Assembly: GCA_003993805.1 (NCBI GenBank)
Contig: RSEF01000031.1
Location: 54,733,835 to 54,797,834, forward strand
Length of the DNA stretch: 64,000 bases
Direction: 5' to 3'
Source of the DNA: Himantopus leucocephalus
Lineage: Eukaryota; Chordata; Aves; Charadriiformes; Recurvirostridae
Shown: positions 23,283 through 36,037 of the stretch, piece by piece
Numbering within the stretch: the first letter of the stretch is position 1
Layout of the letters: each line of letters begins with the position of its first letter
Notes under the pieces: generated by a model
What the model was told of the DNA's origin: nothing
Databases searched by the model: none
The model's input: the letters and a program-made list of their open reading frames with translations, nothing else
Made by a program: the position numbers and the translations under genes

Positions 23283-26200
23283 AATACTCTGTGCTTGCGT
23301 CCTGAATAGGTATATAAATAATGATGCATACCCCAAATATTTGTTGGCGCACCAGGATCGTTATGAGCCAAATACCTGCTACTCCTGAAATCAGAACATT
23401 CAGGGGCAGCTGGCGCCAATGCTTTTCTAACGCGCTTTTGTTGTCTTTTTGTTGATTTTTTTTTTTTCCTTGTCTCCCTGTGTTGGNTAGACCAAGTTGC
23501 AAATCTCCATGTCAGCTGTGTGTTTCAGCCTTTAATCAGTAACAAAGAAACATCCTCCCTCGGTATGTAATGGAGAGGAATTGGCTGGTTTCACAGAATA
23601 ATGTGGAATAATTAACTTCACAGCCTATTTGTGGGTCTAAAGTATTGTTTCCGGATGCTCAGATGTATTTATTTTTTCCCTTCTTGTAGTTCCACCACTT
23701 TCCCCTTTATCCTCGTCCTCCTGGGAGCTCCCACTCTGACCCAACTTGGGACCTGTGTATTTTGCCACAGGCCTCTGACCTGGTTAATGACCTTTCCCTT
23801 CCCTTTGCCACATATCTGCACCATTTCCAGATCTTCTTGTGCAACCTTTATTGTCTAATATTTGCAAACTTTTCTGTCTTACACCATTATGAAAAGCTGT
23901 TGCAGGTGGTGATGAAGACTTTACACACACAAATGGTTATTATTATTAAGCAAACGTATGGATCAACTTTCACATTCCTCAAACACCACAAGGAAAATGA
24001 GATACAACTAATTATCTGTTAAATAAGCAACATAATAAAGGTTGTACATGAGTCCTGCTGCAAAACATCAAAATCAGCCCAAACCTCCATCTTCAAGACT
24101 CTCAAGCAGTATCTCAGTCTGAATACTGAGTGATGCAAACAATATAGACTTTTTTCTACCAGGCACGTTCAAAACAACAACAAGGAGATGGCAGAACATT
24201 GCAGAACCAAGTCGAAGAACAGAGGGAAGTCTTTTATTGTACCGTCTGTATTGGAATAATTCCCCAACAAATAACTGACTAAAACAGCCCCAGATCAATT
24301 ATTTAGCCTGGAAACCTCAGTACTGCTCTGCTTCATAAACTAATGTAATGTCCTTTTTTTTTTTTTTTCCAAATTCGCTTCACGTGACATGTTTTTTTGC
24401 TCCTTTCTGGATTTCTAGAGAGTCACAGAACAATCTGGATGTTCAGTCTGGAGCACAAACATAAGCCCTGGATGTGCTGAATAAGGCGTTTTCCCATTAA
24501 GTCAGAAAGGATGCAAACATTGTTACTTTTATATCAAAATAATGTGCTGTGTTTCGAATATCATTTCAGATAGAACAGAATTCTACCATTGCTCTGCACA
24601 TTTCCATGCATGAAACAGAGAAAAATTCATAATTGTTCCATGTAATCCAGATGTCCACGTAATTCCTTATCTAAAACCAGAAAACCATGTCTGATATAAT
24701 TGTGCTCTTATTCTACTACTGGCTTGAGTAGACTTCAGTTCCTCAATGAAATGGAAAAAATGATTTCTCAAAGGTCTGTGCTGCTCTGCTTAAACAAAAA
24801 GCCTGTTCTGAAGCTTGGTTTTCTGCAGTTCAGGTCCTTGTCCTTCAGTATTTTTCTTAAGACTGTAGCTACTCCAAGATTATTATTTTTTTAATCAAGA
24901 AACCTAAAGGGTTCCTCCTATCAACATTGTTATCTTAGGTTTATACAGCAAGGTCCTCCTTGTGCAGCGTAGTGTCTTCTGCCGTACCTAACACCTCATC
25001 TGATTTTCACACACACTCTCTGCATCTCCTGGTGCTCCAGAGCACCTTTTGTTTCACTCCCCTGCTTCTTTCTCATTTTCTTGTTAAAAGAAACAGAAAA
25101 CGCTTTTCATGCCCATTTGAGTAACTGCTTTCCCATCGTGGGTCCCTCACTTTGCATCTGGGCTGCCTTCCACCCCGCAGCACACAATGCCAGACAAGCT
25201 CTTCATTCACTTAGCGGTTCAGAGCAGCATTGTGCAAATCAAAACAAGTTAAATGACAGATGGCTTGTGGCAATTTAATGAAATGTCTAGTCACTGAGCA
25301 GCCTCACTCTTGTAAACTACAGTAATGAACTGGCTATTGTACGAGCTACAGTAATGAAGCAGGCGCGGGCAGAGATGCTGAACCTGCGTTTTGCAGGCTC
25401 TGCAGCGAGGAGACCGAAAGCAGAGGTGCCTCCTCCAGCTCCTGTGCCACAGGCTCCAGCTCCTGAGCTGGCAGCAACCCCGCACAATCCAGCCGCAGAC
25501 AGCGGTTGTTCTTTTTTCACCATTGTCATCGCTATAAATTTATTGCCTTCTTTATTGCTTCATCTTATACCTGTTTTCCCCTGGTGTTTACAGTACATCC
25601 CCACAACCTTCGTGGTTTCGAGTGAAAACGAACACTGCAAAGAGACCTGAGCAGTACCCATGCCACACAAGAACTCTAGAAAGGGGTGTCATCGCTGTCA
25701 TCATAGTAAAATGGGGGTGGTATCCTCACTTCCCTGTAATATTCTGCAGGCAAAAAAAATTCTAACGAGGTTCAGTTGCTCGTTTCCATCCGTGCCGTGT
25801 ACAGTGCCTGCACGCATCTCTGCGTTTTCTGTACTTGTGATGGATGTGAATATTGCTGATGCAAGTTTACTAAGTTTATACGACCGTGAGTCAATCCTCA
25901 GATACCATGGCGATAACCAATTACAGCCATCAATCAAACTCCCACTGCAGATGATAGAAGTGGCCCCAGTGACTTCAGCGTGGGAAAGATCCTTGCTGTT
26001 ACTTTTGCAGAGGAGCTCAGAGACACAGTTCAGCGTTTCCTGAAGCATGATACCTTCTAAAGCATCTTTGAAACTGGGGCCCTAAGTGACACAGGGAACA
26101 CTGACTTTTACAATATGGGTTTGGGGTTTTTTTTTTTTTTGCCTGACTTGAAACTGAACGCTTGCCCCGGTCTGTCCCCAGCACTGAGCAAGAGGAACAG

Positions 26201-26361
26201 AGTTTTTATAGGCATTGTATGTGAGAGTGGTTTTGTGTGCACACTCTTGTATGAATATGCTGATCACATTTGATTTCTCATGAGAACCAGCATAATTTGC
26301 TTCATTCCAGTCAAATGGTGTTATATTAAAAGCCCAGTTTTTGGTTCATCAGTACTATTAG
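23283..26361. other. Mostly unique non-coding sequence with an exon-like open frame
   Basis: No known gene is recognised. A single unresolved base lies at 23487. From about 23.9 kb the + strand turns A-richer. An open + frame from 25290 to 25650 passes through a GC-richer patch (25340-25510) and gives a Pro/Ala-rich segment followed by a hydrophobic segment; I do not recognise it. Frames at 25660-26048 are open on both strands and are probably chance. Confidence 0.4.
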
Positions 26362-26395
26362 GAATTTTGTCATTTACTTCAATGGGAGCAGAAAG
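26362..26395. repeat. Possible fossil amniote MITE-like repeat fragment
   Basis: TTTACTTCAATGGGAGCAG followed by AAAGGGCT resembles the ATTGACTTCAATGGGAGCAGGATC...GGGCC core that I know as a widespread old dispersed repeat in reptile and bird genomes. Only about 30 bases match, so this is tentative and the family name is not given. Confidence 0.35.
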
Positions 26396-28586
26396 GGCTA
26401 CATTTTCAGTGTTGCAACTTGTTACTCCAAAAAGCCTTCTTTCACATCCACATTGATTCTCTAAGATGAAAAAGGAGCAATGAAAAAAATAAGGGGAAAT
26501 GCAACTTTACAAATTAATTATTTACCTAACTTAAAATTAACTTAGAGAAAGGGAACTAACACCAAAACAGGATTTGAGAACATAGAAAGAGGATGAAAAT
26601 CAGATAAATTCAGGGCTATCTGCCTAAAGTTAATCAGATCATAAATTATTTTCAGATTATATATTTCAAATTATCATGCTGCTTGCACAAATTAGTCCGT
26701 GCCTGTCACATGGCTGTAGATGCTAGTGCCTTCCAGCTCACCAGGACAATGTGCAGCATGAGGAGCTCGTGGGGGTATTGGTCAAGTCCGATTGATAATT
26801 ATTGAATTATTATTTTTTTAAAATCTCTTTTCTGGCTGCAGCATTTTTTCAGAGTAGCTTAGTAAGGTGGTAAATTCCTACGGCCCTAACCCCCCATGAT
26901 TCCTTCTGACCAAAGTCTGCGCATCAGAGAACGTGTGCAGTGTACCCCCAGGAACACGGCATTGCACTCATGCAGGGGATGCTTCTCCTGAGTATGGGTC
27001 GAGCTGGGGGAGCCACTCCTGGGACAAGGACTGGAGGTGGGGAAGTTGGAGAAGAAGGAGATGAAGAGTTTCAGAGCACTGTTGCTGTTGTTGCTGGAGT
27101 GTCCACTGCTGTGCCCAAAGCGTTTAGCCCACCAGCATTGATGCCTACCTTGCTCTCTTTAACAGCAGTGAGACTGGCTTCCCAGATACAGGCAAAACAG
27201 TACATGCATAGTTGTTTTTTCTTCCGCAGTAGTCTGCTGTATCTTCTCTGCTGGTGCACAGATCCCTCTCCAATACATTACGTACACCACTCAGCAAAAC
27301 TTGTCCAAAAACTTCCAAAAGTGACAGAAAAACTCCCGTTTGTTGGTAAGTCAAAACAAGCAAGTGAGCAAAACAGTACCCACCCCATTAAATAATCACC
27401 TTTTTAGATAATTGCCCTTTCATACCTTCGTATTTAGCTCTCAGGTGCATTAATCAACAGCTGCCATCAGTATTTTTCAACCCTTTGCACACTCCAGTAT
27501 TCAGTACTTCAGTATTTCCCTTCACCAGAAAACAACCTCTCTGGTAACACAGTGTACTGCCTGTTCATAAATGATGACTTTTTAATGATTCTTACTTCAC
27601 TGTGTAGAGGGATGCTTTGTAAAAGTCAGAGACTGACAGACATGACGATTGCTATATTCATGGAATTATTCCAGAACACCTGGGGAAATGAGCCCTAAAG
27701 AGAAATCCAGACGAGTTATTTTAGCTTGAGGTTTCCCCTTTTTTTTCAAAGAAACACCATTTCAGCCATAGTGTTGTATAGTGATTAATTATACCACCCA
27801 CTCACTGGCTATATTAATCATAGGTGAGCTCCTTATGGATTTTCCATGCTGTTCTATTTCAAAATGCCAGCAGAAATTCAGATAGGGTGAACAAAGCTGT
27901 GTCCTTGAATATGTTAACAGGCCCTAGTGCTTCCTTACAATTGGTAGTCTTACTTCTGAAAGTGTATTGGTTAATTTGCTTCACCACTACTGAAAGCTGA
28001 GAGAGAGACTAAGCAGCTAAGGAGACATATGAGCACAGAGAGTTAAAAAATGTTAGTTCCCTTGTCGTGGGATTGGCTGGAGCCCAGGACACCGGATCAC
28101 AGTCTGTTGCTCTATCACATCACTGAACTTAGAGGTGGCATCACCTTCCACAAGAGAAGACCCTTCCCAGAAGACAACACCTATGGGACACATAATTTTC
28201 TGGCAGTTCAGCCTAGTTTGTTGCTGATTGGGGAACCTTATTAGTATTCAAAGACACCCCTAAAAGAAATGCCCAAAGAGCAAGGTTTTAGGAAAGTCAA
28301 ACAAAAGTAATTAAACAATTGGCAGAACATCTCCATTTACAGTACCAGTAAACTTCCGAGTGCTGAGAAGCAAAACAAAGTGTTGAACAACTGTAGAATT
28401 AGAAGAACAACTGGAAGAATCAGAGGCAGTTAAAAAGAAGAGATTTTTGACATGGAGAATACCATAACTATTGACCAGAAATTATTTTCCGTTGGTCCAA
28501 AATTTAAAGAAAAAAGTAGGAAAGATAAGTTACTGTATTTGGTAACTGCAAATAAGGAACAGGGAAAGCTTTTTTTATGTTGCATA
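26396..28586. other. Unique non-coding sequence, no gene recognised
   Basis: AT-rich DNA apart from a GC-richer patch at 26880-27130. A + frame runs from 26941 to 27395 and contains a good donor-like TTG/GTAAGT at 27346, but its translation (Gly/Glu-rich, then hydrophobic) is not a family I recognise. Nothing else assignable. Confidence 0.4.
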
Positions 28587-28717
28587 CATAGAATCATAAA
28601 ATCATAGAATTGTCTGGGTTGGAAAGGACCTTTAAGATCACAAAGGGCAACAACCAACGTAACACTGCCAACATCACCACTAAACCATGTCCCTCAGCAC
28701 CATGTCTACACATCTTT

Positions 28718-29717
28718 NNNNNNNNNNNNNNNNNNNNNNNNNNNNNNNNNNNNNNNNNNNNNNNNNNNNNNNNNNNNNNNNNNNNNNNNNNNNNNNNNNN
28801 NNNNNNNNNNNNNNNNNNNNNNNNNNNNNNNNNNNNNNNNNNNNNNNNNNNNNNNNNNNNNNNNNNNNNNNNNNNNNNNNNNNNNNNNNNNNNNNNNNNN
28901 NNNNNNNNNNNNNNNNNNNNNNNNNNNNNNNNNNNNNNNNNNNNNNNNNNNNNNNNNNNNNNNNNNNNNNNNNNNNNNNNNNNNNNNNNNNNNNNNNNNN
29001 NNNNNNNNNNNNNNNNNNNNNNNNNNNNNNNNNNNNNNNNNNNNNNNNNNNNNNNNNNNNNNNNNNNNNNNNNNNNNNNNNNNNNNNNNNNNNNNNNNNN
29101 NNNNNNNNNNNNNNNNNNNNNNNNNNNNNNNNNNNNNNNNNNNNNNNNNNNNNNNNNNNNNNNNNNNNNNNNNNNNNNNNNNNNNNNNNNNNNNNNNNNN
29201 NNNNNNNNNNNNNNNNNNNNNNNNNNNNNNNNNNNNNNNNNNNNNNNNNNNNNNNNNNNNNNNNNNNNNNNNNNNNNNNNNNNNNNNNNNNNNNNNNNNN
29301 NNNNNNNNNNNNNNNNNNNNNNNNNNNNNNNNNNNNNNNNNNNNNNNNNNNNNNNNNNNNNNNNNNNNNNNNNNNNNNNNNNNNNNNNNNNNNNNNNNNN
29401 NNNNNNNNNNNNNNNNNNNNNNNNNNNNNNNNNNNNNNNNNNNNNNNNNNNNNNNNNNNNNNNNNNNNNNNNNNNNNNNNNNNNNNNNNNNNNNNNNNNN
29501 NNNNNNNNNNNNNNNNNNNNNNNNNNNNNNNNNNNNNNNNNNNNNNNNNNNNNNNNNNNNNNNNNNNNNNNNNNNNNNNNNNNNNNNNNNNNNNNNNNNN
29601 NNNNNNNNNNNNNNNNNNNNNNNNNNNNNNNNNNNNNNNNNNNNNNNNNNNNNNNNNNNNNNNNNNNNNNNNNNNNNNNNNNNNNNNNNNNNNNNNNNNN
29701 NNNNNNNNNNNNNNNNN
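28718..29717. other. Assembly gap, 1000 N, inside CR1
   Basis: Exactly 1000 N, a placeholder. CR1 sequence in the same orientation on both sides shows that the missing DNA includes the end of ORF2 and part of the 3' UTR. A multi-copy repeat is a plausible cause of the break. Confidence 0.98.
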
Positions 29718-30040
29718 AACAGGTCCATGTCCTTCTTATGTTGGGGGCTCCAGAGCCGGATGCAGTATTCCTGGTGGGGTCTCACTAGAGCTGAGTAGAG
29801 GGGCAGGATCCCCTCCCTCAACCTGCTGGCCACAGTTCTTTTGATGCAGCCCAGGATACAATTGGCTTTCTGGGCTGTGAATGCACACCGCTGGCTGATG
29901 TTGAACTTCTCATCAACTAGCACCCGCAAGTCCTTCTCCTCAGGGCTGCTCTTAATGCGTTCTCTGCCCAGCCTGGATTTGTGCTTGGGATTGCCTTGAT
30001 GTGTACATGCATTGGAATACCATTTAACTGTATTAAACAT
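29718..30040 (-). pseudogene. CR1 ORF2 C-terminal fragment
   Basis: The minus-strand translation is open over the whole segment and reads as the conserved region downstream of the reverse-transcriptase core. Visible landmarks are GNPKHKSRLG, EEKDLRVLVDEKFNISQRCA, AQKANCILGCIKR, ILPLYSALVRPH and EYCIRLWSPQHKKDMDL, all typical of avian CR1 ORF2. No stop or frameshift is seen in about 105 codons, so the copy is fairly young or little damaged here. The N-terminal domains (endonuclease and most of the polymerase) are absent, so it cannot be functional alone. Confidence 0.93.
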
Positions 30041-31606
30041 AAACAAGGGGCTGAACCTATAGATCAGTTTTACAAGGGTAAGTTTTGCAACTCTAATACT
30101 TCCGTAACTTTGCTTTTGAGGAGGAGAGGATTTATCGACCAATTGGTATTAAAACACTTTAGTCTAGTCTGACACTTTCAAATAGATTTTAAAATATGAA
30201 ACACAGAGCAGGATCCTTGTGCCAAGAAGAATAAAGTCTAAAGGTATGTAGATATAAATACCCTAAATGCAAACTCATGGACTGGGGTACAGCCATTGAA
30301 GTGGAACGCTTTGCAAAGCAGATAGGTTTTTCAGGGTCTTTATAGAGAGATAGGGGGAGGGGTATAAATCTGTCAATTTTTCCAGGTGTATGAAGAGAAC
30401 AGATTCATTTTACCTGAGGTTACCAGCATTAACAAGCATTTTTGTCTTTCTTGCCTTTAATGGTGCTACAGCATCATTTTGCAGAGTTATTCATTCTGAC
30501 ATGCAAGGCAGCGAGCAGTACAGATTCAAAGTGCAAATCAAAAGGGTATACATAAGAATAAAACTGCAGCTGCCTTTGCTGTTACCCACCTGGCAATCCT
30601 CACAACCTTTCCTCAGCTATTGCTCTCATCACCAAAGACAGACTTTCATACATCACAGTGCTTTACTACTTAGGTCTCTTTGATTACCACTTCTGTTCAA
30701 ATAGAGAAGTGTGTGTGGCTCAGTAAAAATAGCCTGCAGTAGCGTGAATGGAAAGAAAGTCTTTTTGCTTATAAATATGTCATATCTGCAAACTCATTTG
30801 AAAATGCAGGCCAAATTAACAGGATGATATAATCTTCTAGAAGAGTGGAAACAAGCTTTAATCACTGGAACTTGGGAGAGGATACCGGACTAGTGTTCTT
30901 TGCTGAAATGGATTTTTAAAAATATCTCTAAGGATAAAAAGAAAAGAAGCTATGTGATATTTTTATTGCTGTGACAGTCAGGAGTGAGGAGGGTACATTA
31001 ATAAGATATGATAACTGTTAATAATAGAATCCCTGGTCTCAGTCCTTTGTCATCAGCTGGAGTGTTCCTATGAAAACTGATGATGTCATACTGCTGTGAA
31101 ATTTATAAGATCAAATGCGTTCACATATTTAGTAAGGCAAATGTAATCATGTATACACTGCAAAATCAGGAGGTAATTTTGTACATGAGTATTCACTCTA
31201 AGACCCAGATGCTTGTACTAAAGAGAAACTGCTCAGGACTATTTTTTCCACCTTTAGCACCAGCGCTCTCAGAAAACATCAGGAAGATGTTTTCCAACTA
31301 TAACCATCCAAAAACCCCATCATTTAGATTATCTGTGCATGAGAAAACAGTTTGCATACTGCCTGGTCTGGGAGTCTGCATATACCGAAACGTACAAAGT
31401 GTAGTCAGAGCTCTGACAGACGCTGTTCTTATCCACAGAACAGGCTCTTTTCAGATGCTGTTGCATCACTGAAGCTTCACCAATAGTTTCTCTGACATCA
31501 AAGGATGTTCTGGCATACAGAATGGCTGACGGTAAAGATACCATCAGCCTGGCCTTAAAGAAGACAGAAGCAAAGTGTCACCACGGTGCAGAGGTTCACA
31601 CTAATC

Positions 31607-31627
31607 TATTTCATTTCAAATGAAATA
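31607..31627. repeat. 21-bp near-perfect palindrome
   Basis: TATTTCATTT, a central C, then AAATGAAATA gives exact 10-bp arms. It is AT-rich and could be a chance palindrome or a dimeric protein-binding site. Confidence 0.75.
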
Positions 31628-31833
31628 AAAGAGTAACTATATTTCTTTAATGGCAACATATAATTTGTACCCAAGGAAGGGAAGATGAAAATGACATTTA
31701 AATAAGTCTAAATCAATGGTCTAGAGCTACACGTGTTATAAATCAAGACATCAGTAAGTGCCAAGTTTCTTGTTTTGAATTAACTCATATATGTGTTAAT
31801 ATCCCAACCTGTAGCTCCGCCATGTTCTACTAG

Positions 31834-31837
31834 CATC

Positions 31838-31869
<32 letters not shown>

Positions 31870-31872
31870 CAT
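31834..31872. repeat. (CAT)13 trinucleotide microsatellite
   Basis: Thirteen CAT units with one CAC variant at the sixth unit. The opposite strand reads as poly-Asp in one frame, which is an artefact of the repeat and not a protein signal. Confidence 0.96.
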
Positions 31873-34800
31873 AACTGTTGACTGATTTTTGTCCTACTGT
31901 GGATCTCAGTCCATTCTTAATAAGTCTGTTTACTGAAAGCATGTTCACATTCAAATGATGCAGCAGGCAGAGCCAAGGCAATTTTCTATAACGCCCTAAG
32001 GTCTTTATCGTCTCAGGGAACTGTCTGTGGTACATCCAGCATATTTGAGCAACATGTCAAATGCATTTTCCTTCGTAGTTTGAATGGATTGCCTGCACCG
32101 GTTGAGTCAATATCAAAGAGATTGTGACTTCCAACTCATGAATGTACACTCCTCACTAATAAAATAGGTTGTACGCTCGAGGATGCAAAAATCCAAATTC
32201 CTTGATTACGTCTTGCCAGTCTTTACATTGTCTGTTCCAAATCTGAAATTGCAAGGTTGCGTACAACTGCAATGAAATTATTCTCCTTTACATAAAGTAC
32301 TGTTATATTGTCACAAATTCTAGACGATACCACTCATTTTCTTCCTGTTAGTGGAAATTTATCAACACACAAACCAATTCTGTTTAGATTTGATCTAAAT
32401 AGTCACTTTGGCCTGGAAACCTTTGTTTTCTTTGAGATTGTTATGCGGTCTGGATTGCAGCAGACAGCGTGAGACTGAGGAACTAGGGAAACCAAATCAA
32501 GAGGCAAAACTCTAGCATAATCAATATGTAAACAAACACAAAATGAGATCAGACTATGGCATATTGCTAGTTCAGTCAATTTGGCAAGTGTCTTCCAATC
32601 ACCTGTGGTATTTGTCAGTTTCTACAGAGTTGCTATTAATGTCTTTGTAGTTTGCTTAATTGAAGTTAGACTCTGTTATTAGCAGCTCCATCTTGTGTCA
32701 TTCAGAACTTTCACATGAATTTGTCTTTGGTGTGAATAATGATATTCCCACTCTTCGAGGCAGATTAAATAGCAATCAAATGAACCTTTTAAAGCAGTAT
32801 AATGCTTTGAAGAATCAACCCTCCCCCTCCCGTTACCAACTTTCTTATTATTCCTACTTCCAAGAAACTGCCGTTTTGTAGACCAACTCACAAAGTTCCT
32901 AGTGTGCACAGTGGATAAACGTGGTGCATGTGGGAATCTGATGAGATAAAACTGGGGGACGGAAGAGGCTGCAAAATCCACAAATCACAAAAAATGGTTT
33001 ATGTTTTCCAACCAGCTACACTTATTACTGGTTTTGGCACCTTAAATGAAAGATGGTGTAAATTCGTAACAGTCTGGCTTGATTGTTGGTGAATGACCAC
33101 TGTTCCATCGAGCTCATCCTTCAGCATTATCAAAACCTTGCCTGACAATGTTGTTTATGCTCATATTCAGTAGGAGTATTCATCAGTTAGGCACACGCTT
33201 TTATCCCGGGATGTGCATGTCTAGGTAGAATATGCACAGAATTGCCACACAGGCAGCAACGATTCCTCAGCAGCCCATTTCTCATTTTAAAAAAATCAAA
33301 CAAACAGTTGAGAGTAGTTCTTAATGACCAATGTCAGCAGTTTCTCTCTCATGATTGCCGGGGTGCTAGCTTTTTTCACCATAACAGTCATCCATCTAAA
33401 GCGTCACTGATATTTCTTATTTCGTTTTGTGTTCCTGATCCTAAATACTTTCAATTTTTTATACACTAACATGAAATCCTGAGCATGTTCACAAATCAAA
33501 CCTCTATTTTCTTCTTTCTCATGATTAGTAAACAGTAAATTCAGTTCACCCCTACTCTCATCAAGCCTATTATATTGTTTCTTTTTTCTCACACCTGCAA
33601 TGTTCCTTCTAAAACTAAGAGTATAGACAGCCCAAAGCTTATGATTTATTGGTTCAAAACTGCATATTTTTCTAAGTATTGTTCCACCTGGTATTTAATA
33701 GTAGTTTAATCAGCAAGGTTTCCAGCTTTTCATGACTTTCAAATTAGCTATGCCCCTTTTTCCTGTTCTTCTAAGTTAAGACATATTTATAAATGCAGTT
33801 CAACTACTCAGCCATTTTACAATTCATCACTGATTTCCCTATTCTACCTCATTTATTAATAGATCTATTTATCTAGTGTTTGTACTGATGTATTTGAAAC
33901 CTCTTTGTAATTCCCACGGAGCGTTGCATTATTCTGACAACTGACTCTGTAAGTGGAATATGGGCTCTACGTGCACGCTCACTAATTCTACATCAAACCA
34001 TAGACACAAAATATGCCCAACCTTATAGATGAAAATTGCCACTGCTCTGCCATGGGCTGCTGAGTTTTCGCCACAAAATCAACATTTTTGTTTGCCACCC
34101 AGGCAAAGGAAACATCGAAGCTCAGTTCACACAGGTTTCTGCATCCTCACGCCGTACATTCAACATAAATTCGCCTCGTATTGAGTTGGAGATGGAAATC
34201 CCACTGACTAATGTATGTGAAAGTGTAAATCTAGTTTATAACATCTTAATTTTTGGAGACAGTGCAGGAGGAGAGGAGAATCCGTTTCGACTTTCAGATC
34301 CTATGTTAACTTCTGAAGGTTAGAAAATTATTGTTCCGCTTACATGAAAAACAAGTAAACCAGGCGTTATTGAAACACAACAAATAAATTTCTTCTTATA
34401 GCACTTTTTCTACACTGTTTGCAGACAGTTGCCTTCTACTTGCTATGAGTTTATTTTGCTTGTCTTTTTCTGTTTTGTTGACCTTATGTTCACTTTTTTT
34501 ATCTTATTAAGACTGGCTCTGATTCGCTGTCAATTTGTTAATTTGTTTCAGCACATCTAACCAAATGACCCAAACACCAAAAACCATGACACCTTTTTCA
34601 ATTAAATATATTCAGTCCACCCACATGCTCCAACAACTTGTGTGGTGTCACGTAATGACACACAGTAAAGCCAAGATTTTGTACTCAGCTGGAATCTTTA
34701 GGGAGCCATTTCTGATCTCCCTTATACCATTCTAATTCTAATGAGGTTAAATTTATCCTGATATAACAGAAAGATTGAATCTTTCCCTAAACTTCTAAAA

Positions 34801-36037
34801 ATCTAATTTAGCCATATGGACAATTTCTGAAATATGGATTTCTTGCTCATACACAATATTTTTCTCCTGAATCAGGACTCAAGTATTATATGCTCCATTT
34901 AAATAATAAAGAACAACCAGATGCACTCCTAAAAATATATAATGGTAGCAGATTTTCTTAATGTTTGCACTGACACCTTAAAATCCTAATATCCTACCTG
35001 ATATTTCGTACCAATCAGAAATAAAGTTTTGATTTGTTTTTAAGTCTGATCTGCAAAGCCAACAGGTTTGGCAATCAAAAATCTCATTAACCAGCCTTTC
35101 TTGCAGACCAAAAACGGATCTGTGGAGCAGTTATCTTGTTCTAGTCCTCAGGAGGGTTTTTACCCCATAATTTTTTTGAAATGAATATAAATTCTGGGGG
35201 AATGAGAAGCTCTGAAACAAGTCTATTACCCTGTTACTGAAACCCAGTTGAATGTGAAATCTCACAGATTATCAAAGAGTTTTATGAAAGGCCACAAATC
35301 AGAGTTCAAACACCGGAAAAAATAGGACACTTAATTAGCAGTAGAGAAAACATACTTTCTCCTAGTGACTTAACAGCTCATCATGTCAACACGCAACAGA
35401 ACTAGTCAGTTTTGAAGATGATTTTGATAAATAATTTAAGACTTTACCAATATAGAAGGGTTCAATAAGATGAGACCTACAAATTCAGAAGAACAGACAA
35501 GTTGGTGGCTCCAAGTACTGCTTCACTCCTGTTTGAGGGATGCTTCAGTTGGTACAACAGTGGGGAATTGAGCTGCTGTGAAAACTGCACTGCCAGGGCA
35601 ATTGTGCCAGACTCATCCTTTTCATTCTGCAGTATTTTGTCAGAAATTGATGAAATTTGAACAGGATTGCACAGTACAGCTGTGTCACCACATCTTTGCA
35701 TTTGCTTAAAGAAAAAAAAGGTATGTTTTGCATCAGAAATTCTGCATATTTTTGACGTCCAATTAATTTCTATTCAGGAACCAGTCTTGCCAGAAATATC
35801 TTGATGAACACTCAACAGAAATTCTTATTTCTCAGGAAAAAAAAAAAAACAAACCAGATGCAGAATAATTTAGAGTGCTCAAATATAGAAACAGCTGCAC
35901 CCAACAAACCAGAAAAGACTGAAAAATATTTATTTGTCTCCAATGTGGATTGAAAAAAAATTAAAAAAAAAAAAGAGGAAGCAACTTCAAAACAAATAAT
36001 TTCTTTTTCACACAACAAATATTTCCTTCATGGTGTA

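Larger units (their letters stand above)
28587..30040 (-). mobile_element. CR1 retrotransposon, 5'-truncated, interrupted by assembly gap
   Basis: This minus-strand CR1 has its 3' tail at the left: the + strand shows CATAGAATCATAAAATCATAGAATTG, then TCTGGGTTGGAAAGGACCTTTAAGATCA, cited here as tail and core. The right-hand part (29718-30040) encodes the C-terminal half of ORF2. The 1000 N between them fall inside the element, so its true length is unknown. Similarity fades near 30040, giving a 5'-truncated copy, as is usual for CR1. Confidence 0.92.
30041..36037. other. Unique non-coding sequence, no gene recognised
   Basis: A-rich, AT-rich DNA without recognisable exons. It holds a palindrome (31607), a CAT microsatellite (31834) and poly(A) runs at 35833-35852 and 35944-35972. 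A 95-codon + frame at 34036-34323 is not a family I know. Confidence 0.5.

Noticed and set aside
22816..23502. 228-codon open frame on the minus strand and the overlapping + frame at 22967-23305
   Set aside because: Both are produced by the A/C-rich tract, the G tracts and the 10-bp tandem repeat. The translations are low complexity (Phe/Gly or Arg/Ala/Pro runs) and one contains an unresolved base.
25701..26048. Overlapping open frames on both strands (127 codons + and 115 codons -)
   Set aside because: Simultaneous openness on both strands with no motif or splice context is best explained by local composition.
28610..29844. Long + strand frames across the second gap
   Set aside because: They are N-filled and antisense to the CR1 element; only the minus-strand CR1 reading has support.
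31796..32035. Minus-strand frame with a poly-Asp run
   Set aside because: The acidic run is the translation of the CAT microsatellite, not a protein domain.
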